This document shows positions 42,106-51,081 of a DNA stretch of 64,000 nt, one piece after another. The number at the start of each line of letters is the position of its first letter. Within the stretch, counting starts at the first letter, position 1. The stretch covers positions 124,001 to 188,000 of the forward strand of contig JAJVII010000015.1 in assembly GCA_022072085.1 (NCBI GenBank), written 5' to 3'. Made by a program: the position numbers and the translations under genes. This DNA is from Phycisphaerae bacterium (GTDB lineage: Bacteria > Planctomycetota > Phycisphaerae > JAJVII01). The notes under the pieces are model-generated. The model did no database searches. It had not been told where the DNA came from and saw only the letters and a list, made by a program, of their open reading frames with translations.

Positions 42106-43410
42106 ATGAAACGACTCTGCCTCATCAACGTCGCGGCGCTGAGCAATCGCATCATGGACCTGGCGCCGCAGGGCGGCGCCCTCAGGCGTCTGGCCTCGGG
42201 CGGGCGGCGGTCGCTGCGGCCCGTCTGCCCGGCCGTCACCTGCACCATGCAGGCGACGCTGACCACCGGCGCCCCGCCCGGTGGGCACGGCATCATCGCC
42301 AACGGCCTGCACTTCGCCGACCGCGGCCTGGTCAGTTTCTGGGAGCAGTCCAGCCGCCTGCTCGACGTGCCGCGATTCTGGCGGCGGAAGCGGCTGAGTG
42401 GGCTCCGCACTGCGATGCTCTTCTGGCAGAACTCCATGTTCGGCGCCGCCGACGTCACGCTCACGCCGCGCCCGGTCCACACGCCGGACGGCCGAACCGT
42501 CTCGTCGTGCTACAGCGATCCGCCGGACCTCTACGATCGTCTGGCCGTCGAGTTGGGCGCGTTCGAGCTCAAGCACTACTGGGGCCCGTTCGCGGCGTTG
42601 CCCGCGAGCGACTGGATCGCCCACTCGGCTGTCCGCGTCTGGGCGAGCGAGCGGCCTGACCTGCTGCTGGTCTACCTGCCGCACATGGACTACTGCCTCC
42701 AGAAGGTCGGGCCGGCCGACGCGAGCATCGCCGCCGAGGCGGCTGCGCTCGACGCCCTCGTCGGGCGGATCGCCGGCGCGGTCGAAGCCGACGGCGGCCG
42801 CGTCGTCGTCGCCGGCGACTACGGCATCGTGCCCGTCAGCCGACCGGTCATGCCCAACGTCGCCCTGCGACAGGCCGGCCTGCTGCCCGTCCGCAACGTC
42901 GCCGGAAGCGAGTGCATCGAGGTCGGCGAAGCCCGGGCCTTCGCGATGGTCGACCACCAGGTCGCACACATCTACACCGCCGACCCGTCCTGCATGGACG
43001 CCGCCCGCGGCGTGCTGGCCGACTTGCCCGGCGTCGCCGAAGTGATCGACCTGGCCGAGGACGACCGCTTCGCCCTTCGCCACCGCCGCAGCGGGCAGCT
43101 TGTCGCGCTCGCCGAGCCCGACGCGTGGTTCGCCTACTACTGGTGGACCGATGCGGCCGCCGCGCCACCCTTCGCCCGTACGGTGGACATCCACCGCAAG
43201 CCGGGCTACGACCCCTGCGAGTTGTTCATCGACCCGGCGGCTCGGGCCATCTCGCTGGACGCCACGCGGGTCAGGGGCAGCCACGGCCTGCCACCCGCGG
43301 CGCCGGCCGACATGCCCGTGCTGCTGGCCTCGACGCCCCTGCCCACCAACTCCGAAACGGTCGACGCAACGGAAGTAGCGGGCCTGCTGGAGCAGTTGAT
43401 CCTCGCCTGA
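42106..43410 (+). CDS. Type I phosphodiesterase/alkaline-phosphatase superfamily protein
   Basis: A 434-residue protein of the alkaline phosphatase/nucleotide pyrophosphatase fold. The nucleophile Thr segment is CPAVTCTMQATLTTGAPPGGHG (about residues 41-60, shown here in part), followed by metal-site candidates in LPHMDYC and GDYGIVPVS. In classical members the latter reads SDHG; here a Tyr replaces the His, so metal binding or specificity may differ. No signal peptide is present, so it is probably cytoplasmic. Its substrate is unknown. A TATAAT box just upstream and lack of a ribosome-binding site suggest leaderless translation. Confidence 0.82.
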   Translation: MKRLCLINVAALSNRIMDLAPQGGALRRLASGGRRSLRPVCPAVTCTMQATLTTGAPPGGHGIIANGLHFADRGLVSFWEQSSRLLDVPRFWRRKRLSGLRTAMLFWQNSMFGAADVTLTPRPVHTPDGRTVSSCYSDPPDLYDRLAVELGAFELKHYWGPFAALPASDWIAHSAVRVWASERPDLLLVYLPHMDYCLQKVGPADASIAAEAAALDALVGRIAGAVEADGGRVVVAGDYGIVPVSRPVMPNVALRQAGLLPVRNVAGSECIEVGEARAFAMVDHQVAHIYTADPSCMDAARGVLADLPGVAEVIDLAEDDRFALRHRRSGQLVALAEPDAWFAYYWWTDAAAAPPFARTVDIHRKPGYDPCELFIDPAARAISLDATRVRGSHGLPPAAPADMPVLLASTPLPTNSETVDATEVAGLLEQLILA

Positions 43411-43456
43411 GGCGCCCGTCAGAGCGCATGGACCCCGGAGTTTCGCGTCGGAATCT

Positions 43457-43515
43457 CTTAGAACGCGTATGAAAACCTACGCGGGTCGCGTGTAGATTTT
43501 CATACACGCTCTTAG
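43457..43515. repeat. Complete short palindromic element, CTTAG-flanked
   Basis: The layout is CTTAG (43457-43461), 17-base arm AACGCGTATGAAAACCT, 15-base core ACGCGGGTCGCGTGT (43479-43493), complementary arm AGATTTTCATACACGCT, and CTTAG (43511-43515). The arms pair at 14 of 17 positions. Total length is 59 bases, with the same spacing as the copy at 48285 but different arm sequences. Confidence 0.85.
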
Positions 43516-43522
43516 ACTGCAC

Positions 43523-43528
43523 TATAAT
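43523..43528 (+). promoter_or_regulatory. -10 box upstream of the AsmA-like gene
   Basis: A perfect TATAAT lies eight bases after the palindromic element. The best -35 candidate (TTCATA, 43499-43504, 18 bases away) lies within the right arm of the element, so the element may contribute to the promoter. Confidence 0.35.
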
Positions 43529-43581
43529 GACTGGTTGAGAGCAATCGGTTTCGCGCAAGTCTCCTGGCGACGGGGCCGGCC

Positions 43582-46500
43582 ATGGCACGCGGGCAATCAA
43601 CAGCAACATCGTCGGACGCCGCGCGCCCGCGGCGGCGCAGGCGGCCTTGGCCGGTGCGCTGCTTCCGCGGCACGCTGGCGCTGGCGATGCTGCTGGCGGC
43701 CGCCTACGTCACGCTGCCCTGGTGGCTGCCCACCGACTGGCTGCACGGCCGCATCGTCAGCCAACTCCAGCACGACCTGAACCGCAAAGTCTACCTCCGC
43801 TCGGTCCGCGTAAGCTGGTCCGAAGGCGTCGTGCTGGAAGACCTTCGGATCGCCCGCGGGCCGGGCTACGGCGAAGGCGATCTGCTCCGTGTCGGCCGTG
43901 TGCAGGCGCCCTTCACGCCGCTGCGGACCTGGCTGACCGGCCACGTCCTGCGCCTGGAGCTGAGCGACTGCGATCTGACCGTGGTCCGCGACGCCGGCGG
44001 CCGCCTCAACCTGGGCGAGCTGAAGCTGCCCGAGATGTCGCTGAAGTTCGACCGCTTCACGTGTGACCAGGCCCGCGTTCGGCTGATCAACCTCAAGAGC
44101 AGGCAGAACGCGTCGATCGACCTGCCCGATCTCAGCTTCGCCGCCGATCCCGCGACCGGACGGATGCTCTTCTCGGGCGCCGCCAGCGTCGCCTATGTCT
44201 CCGGGCCCGGCAGCGAGAGCACGCAACTCGGCTACCTGTCGGCCGATGCCGACATACTCAGCCGACCCGACGCCGCGACCGCCGCCGGCGGCAGCGTGCA
44301 GCCCGGCGGCAAGGTGCGGCTGAGCTGGCGGACCGTCGATCTCAAGAGCCTGACGGTTCACGACTGGCAGGCGGCCCATGCGATCGGCCTGCGCCGGCTC
44401 AGCGGGAAGTGCGGCGGCACATTGGCGCTGACGCTCACCCCGCAAGGCCGCATCGAGTGGACGCTGGACGCCCGCGTGCAGGAGATGGAGGTCGATCTGG
44501 CGTCGCGGCCGCACCGGCTGCACGTGCCGGCCGGGCGGTTCTTCCTCGAAGGCCTGTACGACACGCCCAGTGACACGATCACGCTCGGCCAGTTGCGGAC
44601 GGAACTGCCCGGCGTCGACCTCCAGGCCTCGGTCGAGTATCGCCCCAACGACGCCAACGTCCTGCGGCTTCAGGTCGCCGACGCCCGGCTGCGGCCGGAG
44701 CTGATCGCCCGGGTATCGCCGGACCTGATGAGCTGGCTGCCGCCGCAGTGGCGGCTCTCCGGCGAGTTGCGGCTGACCGGGAAGATCGAGCTGGCCGACA
44801 CGTTCCAGGACCTCAACCTGCGCGTCGATGCGACGGACCTCGGCGCCGCAATCCCCGGCTGGGTGGACAAGCCGGCCGGGCGGTCGGCCGAGCTTGACGT
44901 GCAGGCCCACTACCAGCAGGACCGCGACCGGCTGAACGTGCCCAGGATCTCACTCCAGATCGGCCGCAGTCGCCTGACGCTCTCCGCAGTCGCCGACAGC
45001 CTGTTTCCCATCCTGTCCGGCCGACTCCGCGTGTGGGACGTCTGGCTGAACTGGCTGGCCGAACTGGACATCGACGCCCCGGATGCCAGCGATCTGCTCG
45101 ACCGCCTGCCCGTGCTCCGCCGCGCGATGGGCGACGCGACGCTGGCCGGCCCGGTCAAGGCCCAGGTTCGTTTCGAGCCGCTGATCCGCGAGCGCCGGTT
45201 CGAGCAGGTCGTGCTCGGGCGCGAGCTGTCCGCCTCGCTGGACTTCGCGCCCCAGTCCGCGCTGCGCATCCCCTGCCCGACGCCCGACGCCCCGCCGGCG
45301 ATCGACAAGCCGCCCGGGCGGCCGCTGGCCCTGTCGATTCGGCTGCCCTTCGCGCCCGACAGCATGACGGTGCACGACGGCCAGCTCGTCATTCGCGAAG
45401 GCGTCGTGACCGACGCCGACGCTGGCCGCATTGCGCTGGCCCCGCTGTCTGGCAAGCTCGCTGTCAGCCGACCTCCGCCAGGCCAGAGCCTCCAGCGCGT
45501 CGACCTGGTGCTGGACGGCAACCTGATCGGCCGAAATGTTGAACAATTCGTCGGGCTGATGCCCTGCCTACGCGACGCGCTAGCCGAGAACGACGCGGAC
45601 CTCTCCGGCGGGTTCGACGGGGAACTGAACGTCCGGCTGGGCGGTCCGCAACTGCGGACCCGGCTGCGCCTGGACCTCGATCGGCTGGCTGTCCGCGTCG
45701 GCGGCGAACGCCTGCTGCGGACCATCGGCCACGAGCACCGCGCCACCGGCGACGCGGCTGTCCCTCCGCCCGCCGGCGCGATCCTGATCAAGCGGGCCGA
45801 CGAACCAGCCCGGCTGGAGATCAACTACTCCGGCGTCCTGCTCGGGCAGGGCGCCCGCAGTTTCCTGCCCGCGCAGATCGACTTCGCAGGCCTGGGCCTG
45901 TCCCTGCACACCGAGGGCAACCTGGTCGACCTGGGCGACCCGCAGTGCGCGACGCTTCATATCGACGACGTCCGCCACGTGCTGGCGCACTTCCCCGTGC
46001 TGGCTGACGAACTGGGGGCCCTCAAGCTGCACGAGGGGTCAGCCGACCTGCGGATCGGCTGGCTGCCCGGCGAGCCCGACGACATGACGCTCGCCATCGA
46101 CGCGACAAAGCTGGGTTTCTCGCTGCCCGCGCCCTGGGGCGGGAGCAAGGCAGCCGGCGTGCCGCTGTCTCTGAATGCGCGATTCACGACCAACCTGCCC
46201 GACGGTCCGGTGAGCCCGTGGATCAACGTCCGCCGAGGCGTCGTGCAGTCCGGCGACAGCCGCGTCGGATTCAGCGGGCTGGTCGTGCTGTTGCCGGTGC
46301 TGTGGGGGTCGGCCAGCCCGCCGCCCATCGACCAGGTGAACCTGAAGGTCGGCGGCCGACTGTCGGCTGACAGCCAGCTCCGCACGCTGCTGCCGACGCT
46401 GGCCGACTGGCTGGACGCCCGCGGCGTCAGCGGCGGCGTGACGTTTCTGACGCAACTGACCGGCGGGTGGGAGGAACTCCACCTGACCACCGACCTGGAC

Positions 46501-48228
46501 GCGCGGGACATGGCGATACGCATCCCGGGCGGGCTGGACAAGCGTGCCGGCGTCGCCGCCGGCGGCCGCATCGACCTGACCGTCAATCCGTCCGGCTGGT
46601 CGCTCTGGCAGATCAACGACCTGCGCGGGCAACTGGCCGACATCGCCTTCGCCGCGTCCGGCCAGGCCCGGCGGCAGACCGGTTCGCTCACGGCTGCCAA
46701 CTGGAACCTGCGACTGGACCTGAACGTGCCGGACCTGGGGCAGTTGTCCGAGTTGTTCCCGGCGATACTCTCCAACCGCGACTTCCTCGGCGGGCCACTC
46801 TCGGGCAGCGTCGCCTGCAACCTGCACCTGTTCGACGACGGGCAGCGCGAGCAATGGGCCAGCCGCTCCCTGCTGGGCTGGGCCCGCATGCTGCCCAGCC
46901 GCATGGACCTCCACGACGTGCGCTGCAAGCTGGCCGATTCGCCGGTCGCGATCGACGGCAGCCTTTCGCTCAGCGACCAGGCCGTCGGCAGCCCGCGGCT
47001 GCGATTGGCGCAGGGTCCCAACCGCGTCGCGGTCGCCTTCAACGTGAGCAACCCCGTCACGCATCCGATCGACCAGGACATCCAGGTCGTCGGGCGGCAC
47101 GTGGACATCGACGAGTTCCACGCATTCTGGACGCGGCTGCGTTCGCTGCCGTGGCCGTCTGCCGATGCCGGTCCGGCGGCCGCGCTGGCTGCCCCCTCCC
47201 CCGCCCGCGTCAGGACCGCGCAGGCCGCCGGCAGCATCGCGGTCAGCGGCGCGCGGCGGGCGTTCCAGTCGGTCAGCCAGCCGGTCGGCCCGCCGCTGCG
47301 CGGGCAGGTGGAGAGTCCCGAGCCGGCGCCCATGCCCCAGCGTGACACGGCCCGGCAGATCACCGACTTCGCCGCGCGGTGCGACCTGCGCGGCAGCGTC
47401 CACTTCGAGGAGGTTTACGTCACCGACAGTAAGAACCAGACGCGCTACAAGCTGTCGGAGTTCACCAGCCGATTCTCGCTGGACGACGGGCTGATCGATT
47501 TCCCATTCCAGACGGGGATGGAGGGCGGCACGCTGGACGGCCGCGTCACCTGCAACCTGGCCGACGAAGTCCCGCTGCTCCAGATTCAGTACGAGGCGCG
47601 GCGGCTGTTCCCGACGCAGCGCGTTCACCCGCTGGTCGAGGCGTTTTTCCCGGGCATGACGGTGAACGGTTACGTGACGATGATCGAGAAGAGCCACCAG
47701 AAGCTGCTGCCCGACCCGGGCGAAGCCAACTGGCCGGTCGGCGCGGGGGAGATCATTTTCAACAACGGCATGCTGGTCGGACAGGCGGCGCCCGACTGGA
47801 TGGCCCGCATCTTCCCCGGGCTGAAGTGGAAGGAATACCGCTTCGACCGCATGCACGACTGGTTCGAGCTGACCGCCGACGGGGCGGCACGCCATCACAT
47901 GCTTTTCGATGGGCAGTCCTACGACATCTACATGATCGGCGACACGCACCGCGGCTCGGGCGACGCCCACTACGAGGTCGGCGTGGACCTGCTGGCCAGC
48001 CTGGACTCCAAGACCTGGTCGGTGAACCTCCGCCAGGGGAAGATCCCGATGATGTACGTCGACGGACGCATCGTCAACCGCGAGCTGAAGGAATCGAAGT
48101 TCTCGATGGTCCTGCCGACCTCGGCGCTGTGGAAGATGCTCATCGAGAACAACCTCATCTACCGCGCGGTGGTCGAACTGGCCGCCCGCAAGTCCGCGCA
48201 GGCCCCGGAGAGCCCGCCCGCCCCGTGA
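43582..48228 (+). CDS. Giant AsmA-like envelope protein
   Basis: A 1548-residue protein with a basic N-terminus, one transmembrane helix near residues 30-50 (TLALAMLLAAAYVTLPWWLP) and a very long extracytoplasmic region. The opening after the helix (IVSQLQHDLNRKVYLRSVRVSWSEGVVLEDLRI in outline) is the AsmA/TamB-type start. The body repeats beta-strand segments ending in LxGxLxL-like units; a C-terminal AsmA-like segment includes FNNGMLVGQAAPDW. Such proteins are long beta-taco bridges thought to carry phospholipid between membranes. The assignment rests on architecture more than on identity. A shorter low-complexity linker (about 1190-1260) splits it. Confidence 0.8.
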   Translation: MARGQSTATSSDAARPRRRRRPWPVRCFRGTLALAMLLAAAYVTLPWWLPTDWLHGRIVSQLQHDLNRKVYLRSVRVSWSEGVVLEDLRIARGPGYGEGDLLRVGRVQAPFTPLRTWLTGHVLRLELSDCDLTVVRDAGGRLNLGELKLPEMSLKFDRFTCDQARVRLINLKSRQNASIDLPDLSFAADPATGRMLFSGAASVAYVSGPGSESTQLGYLSADADILSRPDAATAAGGSVQPGGKVRLSWRTVDLKSLTVHDWQAAHAIGLRRLSGKCGGTLALTLTPQGRIEWTLDARVQEMEVDLASRPHRLHVPAGRFFLEGLYDTPSDTITLGQLRTELPGVDLQASVEYRPNDANVLRLQVADARLRPELIARVSPDLMSWLPPQWRLSGELRLTGKIELADTFQDLNLRVDATDLGAAIPGWVDKPAGRSAELDVQAHYQQDRDRLNVPRISLQIGRSRLTLSAVADSLFPILSGRLRVWDVWLNWLAELDIDAPDASDLLDRLPVLRRAMGDATLAGPVKAQVRFEPLIRERRFEQVVLGRELSASLDFAPQSALRIPCPTPDAPPAIDKPPGRPLALSIRLPFAPDSMTVHDGQLVIREGVVTDADAGRIALAPLSGKLAVSRPPPGQSLQRVDLVLDGNLIGRNVEQFVGLMPCLRDALAENDADLSGGFDGELNVRLGGPQLRTRLRLDLDRLAVRVGGERLLRTIGHEHRATGDAAVPPPAGAILIKRADEPARLEINYSGVLLGQGARSFLPAQIDFAGLGLSLHTEGNLVDLGDPQCATLHIDDVRHVLAHFPVLADELGALKLHEGSADLRIGWLPGEPDDMTLAIDATKLGFSLPAPWGGSKAAGVPLSLNARFTTNLPDGPVSPWINVRRGVVQSGDSRVGFSGLVVLLPVLWGSASPPPIDQVNLKVGGRLSADSQLRTLLPTLADWLDARGVSGGVTFLTQLTGGWEELHLTTDLDARDMAIRIPGGLDKRAGVAAGGRIDLTVNPSGWSLWQINDLRGQLADIAFAASGQARRQTGSLTAANWNLRLDLNVPDLGQLSELFPAILSNRDFLGGPLSGSVACNLHLFDDGQREQWASRSLLGWARMLPSRMDLHDVRCKLADSPVAIDGSLSLSDQAVGSPRLRLAQGPNRVAVAFNVSNPVTHPIDQDIQVVGRHVDIDEFHAFWTRLRSLPWPSADAGPAAALAAPSPARVRTAQAAGSIAVSGARRAFQSVSQPVGPPLRGQVESPEPAPMPQRDTARQITDFAARCDLRGSVHFEEVYVTDSKNQTRYKLSEFTSRFSLDDGLIDFPFQTGMEGGTLDGRVTCNLADEVPLLQIQYEARRLFPTQRVHPLVEAFFPGMTVNGYVTMIEKSHQKLLPDPGEANWPVGAGEIIFNNGMLVGQAAPDWMARIFPGLKWKEYRFDRMHDWFELTADGAARHHMLFDGQSYDIYMIGDTHRGSGDAHYEVGVDLLASLDSKTWSVNLRQGKIPMMYVDGRIVNRELKESKFSMVLPTSALWKMLIENNLIYRAVVELAARKSAQAPESPPAP

Positions 48229-48284
48229 ACCGGCGGCTGGGTCTTGATCGCCGCGCCCCGTCTGCGACAATACGCCCGTCTCGA

Positions 48285-48343
48285 CTAAGGGGCTCTAACA
48301 GAACCTACGCGGGTCGCGTGTAGGTTCTGTTAGAGCCCCTAAC
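48285..48343. repeat. Complete short palindromic element, perfect 17-base arms
   Basis: CTAAG (48285-48289), arm GGGCTCTAACAGAACCT (48290-48306), core ACGCGGGTCGCGTGT (48307-48321), exact complementary arm AGGTTCTGTTAGAGCCC (48322-48338), then CTAAC (48339-48343). Length and core are identical to the 43457 copy. It lies 57 bases after the AsmA-like gene and could also act as a transcript-end hairpin, but has no U-tract. Confidence 0.88.
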
Positions 48344-48363
48344 TCCCGAACAGGACGCCCGCA

Positions 48364-49209
48364 ATGCCCCAGAAGATCGAGTTCGTACGCCTCGTCGGAA
48401 CTGAACGCCGCGTCGGTGAGACCCTCGCCTCCGTCTCCCGCCACTGGCGAGGCAAGGACGAGAAGTTCCTCTTCGTCTCCCCGCACGATGACGACGTCGT
48501 CGTCGGCGGCGGGCTGATGATGCAACTGGCCGCCCGCGAGTCGGTCCCCGTGCACCTCCTGGTCGCCACCGACGGCCGCATGGGCTACTGCTCGGCCGAC
48601 GAGCAGCGGGCCATCGCCGACATCCGCCGCCGCGAAACCTACGCCGCCTACGGCAAGCTGGGCGTGCCCGAGGAGCGCATCCACTGGCTCGGCTTTCCCG
48701 ATTGCAGCCTGACGGCGTTCCAGGGCCGTCGGCCCGCGGGCCCGGGCGAGCCCGACATCGCCGGCTACACGGGCCTCCAGAACGCGCTGACTCACATCAT
48801 CCGCAAGGTCGCGCCCAGCCAGATCTTCGTGCCCACATGGGCCGACCTGCACCCCGACCACAAGCTCGTCCACCAGGAGCTGATGATCAGTATCTTCCAC
48901 GCCGGCGGCGACATCTGGCCGGAACTGGGCCCGCCGCTGACGCGCCTGCCCCACGTCACCGAGATGGCCGTCTACTGCGATTTCCCCACGCCGCCGAGCC
49001 TGCGCATCCGCACGGCGCCCGAAATGCTCCAGAACAAGCTGGACGCGATCGCCGCCTTCGCCAGCCAGCGGCAGATCGACCTGGTCGTCCGCACCATCCG
49101 CGACGCCGGGCCGGAGGAGTTTTTCCGCTCGATCGACCTGCGCATGTACCAGCCGGCCCGATATCGCAGCATGTTCGACCAGCCGCAGGGCCTCTATGCC
49201 CTGCCCTGA
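48364..49209 (+). CDS. PIG-L/LmbE-family N-deacetylase
   Basis: A 281-residue zinc-dependent deacetylase of the LmbE type, which removes acetyl groups from N-acetylglucosaminyl compounds. The catalytic and zinc-binding motif is SPHDDDVVVGGG (about residues 39-50), followed by LVATDGRMG and the late zinc ligand in DLHPDHKLVHQE. Length is usual. The substrate may be an envelope glycan, glycolipid or small thiol precursor; nothing nearby decides this. The gene starts 20 bases after the palindromic element. Confidence 0.88.
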   Translation: MPQKIEFVRLVGTERRVGETLASVSRHWRGKDEKFLFVSPHDDDVVVGGGLMMQLAARESVPVHLLVATDGRMGYCSADEQRAIADIRRRETYAAYGKLGVPEERIHWLGFPDCSLTAFQGRRPAGPGEPDIAGYTGLQNALTHIIRKVAPSQIFVPTWADLHPDHKLVHQELMISIFHAGGDIWPELGPPLTRLPHVTEMAVYCDFPTPPSLRIRTAPEMLQNKLDAIAAFASQRQIDLVVRTIRDAGPEEFFRSIDLRMYQPARYRSMFDQPQGLYALP

Positions 49210-49257
49210 CGGCTGCGGCGGCGCAGACCGCCACGCTCACCCGGAGGCAGACCGCAG

Positions 49258-49512
49258 ATGAAACTTCCACTCCCCGGCGACGTCGCCGCGCTGGCCAACA
49301 CAGCCCGGGCGGTCGAATCCTTCGGCAACATCCTGATCGTCGGCGGTTCGGTCCTGGTCCTCCTGGGCGGCCTGTTCGGGCTGATCACCGGACGAGTCAA
49401 GCTCCGCGGCGGCCGGCAGATGAGCCCGCAAGGCGCCCGCGCCTTCAGCGCCGTCGCCCTGCTGCTGGGGGCCGCCGGACTGGCCTACGGGCTTTGGGAA
49501 ATTCTCAGGTAG
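49258..49512 (+). CDS. Small two-helix membrane protein
   Basis: An 84-residue protein with two hydrophobic segments (about 24-44, ILIVGGSVLVLLGGLFGLI, and 63-81, FSAVALLLGAAGLAYGLW) joined by a short basic loop. I recognise no family. GGAGG lies ten bases before the ATG, and codon use is like that of its neighbours, so it looks like a real gene. It starts 48 bases after the PIG-L gene and may be cotranscribed with it. Confidence 0.65.
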   Translation: MKLPLPGDVAALANTARAVESFGNILIVGGSVLVLLGGLFGLITGRVKLRGGRQMSPQGARAFSAVALLLGAAGLAYGLWEILR

Positions 49513-49529
49513 CGCTGCGGGCGTTACGG

Positions 49530-49558
49530 TTGTCTTCCCCGCTCGCGCGCGTTAGTCT
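49530..49558 (+). promoter_or_regulatory. Candidate promoter of the kelch-like lipoprotein gene
   Basis: TTGTCT (49530-49535), 17 bases and TAGTCT (49553-49558) lie about 37 bases before the ATG at 49595. Confidence 0.45.
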
Positions 49559-49594
49559 GGACCGGTCGGCCGACAGGCCGGCGGGGGCCAAACC

Positions 49595-50620
49595 ATGGGC
49601 AATCACGCCTGCGCGGGTGCGGGACGTCACTTCAGATTCCTCGCTTCAGTCTGGATCGCCGCGACGGCGCTGGCCTCGGCGACGTTGGGCGGTTGCGCCA
49701 AGGGCCCGCCGCAGTACGAGTGGGCGCGGCTCCAGACGCCGCTGACCACCGCAGTGGGCCAGATGGCCGTCGTCGACGGGCGGCTCTTCGTCCTGGGCGG
49801 CCTGGCCGACAACAACACACACCGCAACGCCCTCACTGACGCGATCTGTTCGTTCGATCCCGCCTCGGGCCATTGGAAGAAGCACGAGGCCCGCCTGCCC
49901 TACCCCCACCTGTCAGCCGGCGGCGGCCCGGTCGTCATCGGCAAACGGATCATCCTGTCGCCCGGTTTCGGGCCGACCGTCAACGGCGGATGGGGCGCAC
50001 ACAACCACGTGATTGAGTACGACGTGCAGGCCGACAAGGCCGTCGAGACCGCAGCCTATCCCCACCCGGCCATCTGGGGCTGCCTCATGGTCGCGACTGC
50101 AACCGAAGGCCGGCCGCGGGTCTTCTCCCTCGGCGGCTGGAACGGCGGGCCGGTCGGTACGGTCTTCGAATACGACCTGGACAAACGCACACTGTCGCCG
50201 GTCACATCGGCTGACGCTCAACCGAACTATCTCCAGACCTTCGCCGCCTGTCCCGACGGGCGCGTGGCGGTCTTCCGCAGCCGCCTCGATCCCTGGGCCG
50301 CCGAATGGTTCGACCCCGTGCGCGGCACTGCCAGGCCCGCCGCCGGCAAGCCGGCCGAGGCCATCGGCGGCTGGGGCCTGGCCTGGCCCGACGGCAACGG
50401 CGGCGTTCTGATCGCCGACACCCGCGCCGGCCGCGTGGCCAGGTTCGACCCGAAGACCGGGGCGTTCGCGCCGGCGGCCGTGACGCTGCCAAACGCGAGC
50501 GAGGGATTCGAGATGGGCACGTCCGCCGCCGCGCCTGGCGGCCGCACGCTCTACATCTCCGAGCAACGCTGGGACCAGGACCACTGGACGGTGAATCTCA
50601 TTGTCGGGCGGCGAATGTAG
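49595..50620 (+). CDS. Kelch-like beta-propeller lipoprotein
   Basis: A 341-residue lipoprotein. The signal peptide ends in the lipobox ATLGGC (Cys near residue 34). The mature part is a series of kelch-like blades: MAVVDGRLFVLGGLADNNTH, a GGGPVVIGKRIILSPG blade, and FSLGGWNGGPVGTVFEYD, each with a Gly pair followed by an aromatic residue. About five or six blades fit the length. Function is probably binding rather than catalysis; no partner can be named. A hairpin at 50729-50761 may end the transcript. Confidence 0.75.
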   Translation: MGNHACAGAGRHFRFLASVWIAATALASATLGGCAKGPPQYEWARLQTPLTTAVGQMAVVDGRLFVLGGLADNNTHRNALTDAICSFDPASGHWKKHEARLPYPHLSAGGGPVVIGKRIILSPGFGPTVNGGWGAHNHVIEYDVQADKAVETAAYPHPAIWGCLMVATATEGRPRVFSLGGWNGGPVGTVFEYDLDKRTLSPVTSADAQPNYLQTFAACPDGRVAVFRSRLDPWAAEWFDPVRGTARPAAGKPAEAIGGWGLAWPDGNGGVLIADTRAGRVARFDPKTGAFAPAAVTLPNASEGFEMGTSAAAPGGRTLYISEQRWDQDHWTVNLIVGRRM

Positions 50621-51081
50621 CGCCCGGCAGCACTGGCATCCCTGATTCGGCGCCGGCCTGCGAAAGCCTGCATTTGCCTGTATGTGCCTGTATCTTAAAT
50701 ATCTGGCGGGCAACAGTTTACAAGATAGCCCGGCCAATGCGATCTGACGCATTCGGCCGGGTCGCCTCGACTCCGGTCGACCAAATCGGCCGCGTCGATC
50801 CTGCGCAAGCAGACACCCCTTAGAACGCAAACGGCCGACGACGTCAGTCCGGCCGACAGTCTGCCGGCTGCCCCGACCGCGCGGCGACTCGACGGACGCA
50901 ACGCGCCGCCGGGTCCGATTACCGTCGCCGAGGGCGGCGGCTTCCCCCCCAACAGCCAGGTGGGCGACCAGGCCTTACGCAAATGGGTGATGTGGGGCCC
51001 GACGACGGCCGACACGCGGCGCTGATCGACCTGCTCCGTGAGTTCGATTCGTTGTTCGCCGGTTAGAAGTCGCTCAAGAAC
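50621..51081. other. Intergenic region of 461 bases with hairpin and possible gene relic
   Basis: It holds a hairpin (50729-50761), an open but undirected coding-like stretch (about 50826-51066) without start signal, and the half palindrome from 51062. In the stretch two frames in succession give plausible protein (ending WVMWGPTTADTRR in one and LIDLLREFDSLFAG in the next), which could be a frameshifted remnant. I cannot name a family for it. Confidence 0.4.
50729..50761 (+). terminator. Hairpin after the kelch-like gene
   Basis: CCCGGCCAATGCG (50729-50741) pairs with CGCATT (50748-50753) and GGCCGGG (50755-50761), with one bulged C and a six-base loop. There is no U-tract, so it may be a Rho-assisted or simply structural end. 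Confidence 0.45.

Noticed and set aside
48285-48343. Integron attC site
   Set aside because: The element contains TCTAAC and GTTAGA, like attC ends, but its arms are perfectly paired without extrahelical bases. The sister copies at 43457 and 24618 lack the AAC/GTT ends, and no integrase or cassette array is present.
50819-50860. Further copy of the palindromic element at CTTAG 50819
   Set aside because: CTTAG plus AACGC matches the start of the 43457 copy, but the core is missing at the required 17-base distance, so ten matching bases may be chance.
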